From contig JALEOU010000069.1 of the NCBI GenBank assembly GCA_022766945.1, positions 62,001-126,000 on the forward strand: a stretch of 64,000 nt of DNA. The letters are read 5' to 3'. This stretch comes from Fusicatenibacter sp. Lineage in GTDB: Bacteria > Bacillota > Clostridia > Lachnospirales > Lachnospiraceae. How positions within the stretch are numbered: the first letter of the stretch is position 1; each line of letters starts with the position of its first letter. Shown here piece after piece: positions 60,681 to 64,000 of this stretch. Position numbers and translations under genes: made by a program. The notes below the pieces were generated by a model, which did not search any database, was not told the origin of the DNA, and saw only the letters and a program-made list of their open reading frames with translations.

Positions 60681-60721
60681 AAGCAACTATTGATATTTTT
60701 TATTTTCTTTGTTCCTTTGAT

Positions 60722-60750
60722 ACACTACCGCAAAACCCTCTGCTCGTCAA
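60722..60750 (-). promoter_or_regulatory. metK promoter
   Basis: TTGACG (60745-60750) and TAGTGT (60722-60727) are 17 bases apart, about 45 bases before the riboswitch. Between 60751 and 60898 I see nothing further. Confidence 0.7.
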
Positions 60751-60898
60751 GGGTATTTTCCCCAAAAACCATAAAAATGTAACATTTTCCAAAAACTGTC
60801 CCATTTGCAGGATATGATTCCATCGCAAAACTATCCGCTTCTCATTCACGCTTGTATTGTTGTTATCACCCGGAAAAATGCGAGAATCCTACCATCCA

Positions 60899-60935
60899 CG
60901 AAAAAACACCCGAACATTTTCGTCCGGGTGCTTTA
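60899..60935 (-). terminator. Terminator of the phosphoketolase gene
   Basis: The stem CACCCG/CGGGTG (60907-60912 with 60925-60930), extended by GAC/GTT pairing, is followed on the minus strand by T6. Confidence 0.85.
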
Positions 60936-61015
60936 ATATAAATCTTAAATCAGATCAAACTTCGAAATTTTCTGTGATTTGCAGACGTTTCGTTGCCGTA
61001 CAGGAAGTCTCTCTT

Positions 61016-63388
61016 TTAGTGCCACTCCCAGTTCCGTACTTCTTCCAGATCCTGGCCATACTCGGCAATGTACTGTTTGTGCTCGATCAGCTTATCATTC
61101 ATCTTCTGAATCAGATGAGAGCCTTTATTGCCCAGCTGCGGCAGATGCATAATCACATCCTTTACCAGATTGAACCGGTCGATCTGGTTCTGTACACGCA
61201 TATCGAACGGGGTCGTGATGGTACCTTCCTCCAGGTATCCGTGAACAGACATGTTGTGATTATGACGCTCAAAGGTCAGCTCATGAATCAGTGTCGGATA
61301 TCCGTGGAATGCAAAGATGACCGGTTTGTCCTTGGTGAACAGAGCATCGTACTCACGGTCACTCAGACCATGCGGATGTCTGGACTCAGACTCCAGTTTG
61401 AACAGGTCTACCACATTGATGACACGGATCTTCAGATCCGGCATCTCGTCACGCAGAATGGTAACTGCAGCCATAACCTCCAGAGTCGGGGTATCACCGC
61501 AGGCAGCCAGTACAACATCCGGCTCTTCCCCTGCATCATTGCTTGCCCAATCCCAGATGCTGACACCCTGTGTGCAGTGCTTAACTGCCTGCTCCATCGT
61601 CAGCCACTGGCAGCTCGGATGCTTGGATGCCACGATTGCATTTACATAATTCTTGCTCTTGATACAGTGATCAAAACAGGACAACAGACAGTTGGTATCC
61701 GGCGGCAGATACATACGTACCACATCTGCTTTCTTATTGGCGATGTGATCCAGAAATCCCGGATCCTGATGTGTAAATCCGTTATGATCCTGCTGCCATA
61801 CGTTGGATGTCAGAATAAAGTTCAAAGATGCAATCGGCTGTCTCCAGGAAAGCTGGTTGCAGACTTTCAGCCATTTTGCATGCTGTGCAGCCATGGAGTC
61901 TACAATGCGGATAAATGCCTCATAGCTTGCGAAGAAGCCGTGACGTCCGGTCAGCAGATAGCCTTCCAGCCAGCCTTCGCACATATGCTCGCTGAGCATA
62001 CCATCCATGATACGTCCGTTTCTTGCCAGATGATCATCATTCTCCACAAGTCCTGCATTCCAGTCACGATCCGTAGCTTCAAACGCACGGTACAGACGGT
62101 TGGACATAGACTCGTCCGGTCCAAAAATACGGAAGTTCTTATTCTCTTCATTCAGACGGAAAATATCACGCACATATCCGCCAAGTTCGATCATATCCTG
62201 TGCCTTTGTCTTTCCGGGAACTACCTCAATACCGTAATCGCGGAAATCCGGCAGACGCAGGTCTTTGAGCAGTTTACCACCGTTAGCGTGCGGATTTGCA
62301 CCCATGCGCGCATCACCCTTCGGGCAAAGTTCTGCGATTTCCTCTTTGATACGTCCGTTCTCATCAAACAGTTCTTCCGGATGGTAGCTCAGCAGCCACT
62401 CACGCAGCTGATCCAGATGCTCTGGTTTCTCCATCGTCATTGGAACCTGGTGAGCACGGAAAGTACCTTCGATCTGCTGTCCGTCCACCACCTTCGGGCC
62501 TGTCCATCCCTTTGGTGTGCGCAGAACGATCATCGGCCATACCGGTCTCTCCGGATTGTTATTTTCACGTGCACTTTTCTGAATTGCCTTGATTTCCTCG
62601 ATTACGACGTCCATGGTCTCTGCCATCTTGCGGTGCATGGTCATCGGATCATCTCCCTCTACGAAATAAGCCTTCCAGCCACAGCCCTTGAAGAATGCCT
62701 CTACCTCTTCTTTCGGCATACGCGCAAACAGGGTCGGGTTGCTGATCTTGTATCCGTTCAGGTTCATGATCGGAAGAACAGCTCCGTCTGTGATCGGATT
62801 CAGGAACTTGTTGGACTGCCAGGAAGTAGCCAGCGGGCCTGTCTCCGCCTCACCATCGCCAACGACAGCGACAGCGATCAGTTCCGGATTATCGAACACA
62901 GCACCAAACGCATGCGCGATGGAATAACCCAGTTCACCACCCTCGTTGATGGAACCGGGTGTTTCCGGTGCGCAGTGACTCGGTACTCCACAGGGGAAAG
63001 AGAACTGTTTAAACATCTTCTTCATTCCCTCTTCATCCTGGCTGATGTTCGGATACACTTCACTGTAGGATCCTTCCAGATAAGTATTGGAAATCTGGAA
63101 GTTTCCGCCATGTCCCGGGCCGGAAATGTAGATCATATCCAGGTCATACCGTTTGATGACACGGTTGCAGTGGGTCCATACAAAGTTCTGTCCCGGTACA
63201 GTTCCCCAGTGTCCGACAATTTTTTTCTTTACGTGCTCCATGGTCAGCGGCTCGCGCAGCAGCGGATTATCCAGAAGATACAGCTGACCTGCAGACAGAT
63301 AATTCGCTGCACGCCAGTACGCATTCATCTTCTCCAGCATTTCGTCGCAAAGCGGCTGCTTCTCAAGACAAGTTGTTACTTCGCTCAT
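61016..63388 (-). CDS. xfp: Xylulose-5-phosphate/fructose-6-phosphate phosphoketolase
   Basis: The product (about 790 residues, normal length) has the phosphoketolase TPP-binding region ('[20 protein letters not shown]', '[18 protein letters not shown]', '[17 protein letters not shown]') and the signature '[16 protein letters not shown]'. It cleaves xylulose-5-P or fructose-6-P with phosphate to acetyl phosphate, bypassing part of glycolysis. The start at 63388 follows AAAGGAG; the track start is 15 codons longer. It has its own promoter and terminator. Confidence 0.96.
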   Translation of the reverse strand: MSEVTTCLEKQPLCDEMLEKMNAYWRAANYLSAGQLYLLDNPLLREPLTMEHVKKKIVGHWGTVPGQNFVWTHCNRVIKRYDLDMIYISGPGHGGNFQISNTYLEGSYSEVYPNISQDEEGMKKMFKQFSFPCGVPSHCAPETPGSINEGGELGYSIAHAFGAVFDNPELIAVAVVGDGEAETGPLATSWQSNKFLNPITDGAVLPIMNLNGYKISNPTLFARMPKEEVEAFFKGCGWKAYFVEGDDPMTMHRKMAETMDVVIEEIKAIQKSARENNNPERPVWPMIVLRTPKGWTGPKVVDGQQIEGTFRAHQVPMTMEKPEHLDQLREWLLSYHPEELFDENGRIKEEIAELCPKGDARMGANPHANGGKLLKDLRLPDFRDYGIEVVPGKTKAQDMIELGGYVRDIFRLNEENKNFRIFGPDESMSNRLYRAFEATDRDWNAGLVENDDHLARNGRIMDGMLSEHMCEGWLEGYLLTGRHGFFASYEAFIRIVDSMAAQHAKWLKVCNQLSWRQPIASLNFILTSNVWQQDHNGFTHQDPGFLDHIANKKADVVRMYLPPDTNCLLSCFDHCIKSKNYVNAIVASKHPSCQWLTMEQAVKHCTQGVSIWDWASNDAGEEPDVVLAACGDTPTLEVMAAVTILRDEMPDLKIRVINVVDLFKLESESRHPHGLSDREYDALFTKDKPVIFAFHGYPTLIHELTFERHNHNMSVHGYLEEGTITTPFDMRVQNQIDRFNLVKDVIMHLPQLGNKGSHLIQKMNDKLIEHKQYIAEYGQDLEEVRNWEWH

Positions 63389-63431
63389 AAGAAACTCCTT
63401 TCCTCTTGTTCGTTCCTTTTTTAACAATCTC

Positions 63432-63460
63432 ATCTTATAACTTGTCCCTTATTTGCACAA
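63432..63460 (-). promoter_or_regulatory. Phosphoketolase promoter
   Basis: TTGTGC (63455-63460) and TAAGAT (63432-63437) are 17 bases apart. Confidence 0.6.
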
Positions 63461-63587
63461 CTTATTTTTTGCTCTTTTATGCCGTTTTTTTATCGCATTT
63501 TGCGAACTTTCTGTTCTATTGTTTAATGGTTGAACAAATTAGCCTGCCCGTGTCATGTTCTCTCAAACCTCAATCTTTTTCTCTTTA

Positions 63588-63637
63588 CAGCAAAACAGAC
63601 CGGCAGGATTACGCTCCTGATACCGGTCTGTTCGTTT
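63588..63637. terminator. Hairpin downstream of murA
   Basis: AACAGACCGG/CCGGTCTGTT (63594-63603 with 63623-63632) and an inner CAGGA/TCCTG pair form a stem. T5 on the plus side and T4 on the minus side make it a moderate terminator for murA. Confidence 0.6.
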
Positions 63638-63657
63638 TTCATTTTGTATGTTCTAAA

Positions 63658-64000
<343 letters not shown>

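Noticed and set aside
60857-63424. Plus-strand ORF of 855 codons
   Set aside because: It is the complement of the phosphoketolase gene. The minus-strand frame has all family motifs.

Overview
The window looks like a chromosomal segment of a spore-forming, low-to-mid GC Clostridia, most likely a Lachnospiraceae (Blautia/Dorea-like; genus not certain). Evidence: spore genes (gerA-gerB-gerC, spoIIR, spmA, spmB), Firmicutes housekeeping clusters (holB-ricT-trmN6-rsmI), gut-type carbohydrate enzymes (GH36, GH125, phosphoketolase), strong AGGAGG ribosome binding sites and TTGACA-17-TATAAT promoters. Most genes are on the minus strand. I saw no rRNA, tRNA, CRISPR array, phage or complete insertion sequence.

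Layout. 1-4.8 kb: end of a polysaccharide deacetylase, spoIIR and a gerABC germination operon. 4.9-7.2 kb: ispE, an overlapping GntR/FCD regulator and a small membrane protein. 7.2-13.2 kb: an oppABCDF peptide importer behind a promoter and a leader hairpin. 13.5-25.5 kb: a sulfur amino acid region with an Rrf2 regulator, a GntR regulator divergent from cysteine desulfidase (cyuA), O-acetylhomoserine sulfhydrylase, a LysR regulator, cysK, a DUF1847 protein, a PatB/MalY C-S lyase and a cystine-type ABC importer. The importer operon has a long leader that encodes a 39-residue peptide with five Cys and six Met. 25.5-40.4 kb: spmB and spmA, normally neighbours, lie about 14 kb apart around an alpha-galactosidase, a CbiMQO cobalt transporter, a DJ-1-like protein, an ABC exporter with a roughly 500-residue coiled coil, a histidine phosphatase, a flavin reductase and GH125. 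40.7-47.7 kb: rsmI, trmN6-like, ricT, holB, a guanylate kinase-like gene, an HdeD-like gene and ftsH. 47.7-52.2 kb: TetR, a truncated esterase remnant, a two-component system and an HTH-TPR regulator. 52.2-58.3 kb: an AraC-controlled cluster of two Gfo/Idh/MocA oxidoreductases, two TIM-barrel isomerases and a ThuA protein. 58.3-64 kb: a frameshifted secreted protein, metK under a SAM-I riboswitch, phosphoketolase and the 3' part of murA.

The genes from 13 to 25 kb, plus metK, form one story: cystine uptake, C-S bond cleavage, cysteine and homocysteine synthesis, cysteine degradation and SAM synthesis. Three transcription factors, a SAM riboswitch and, I propose, sulfur-amino-acid-rich leader peptides would control them. 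The leader ORF at 25246-25365 is the most interesting unexplained element. The multi-branched inverted-repeat element upstream of cbiM (31190-31390) is second. All functional statements rest on reading the sequence; no database search was possible.
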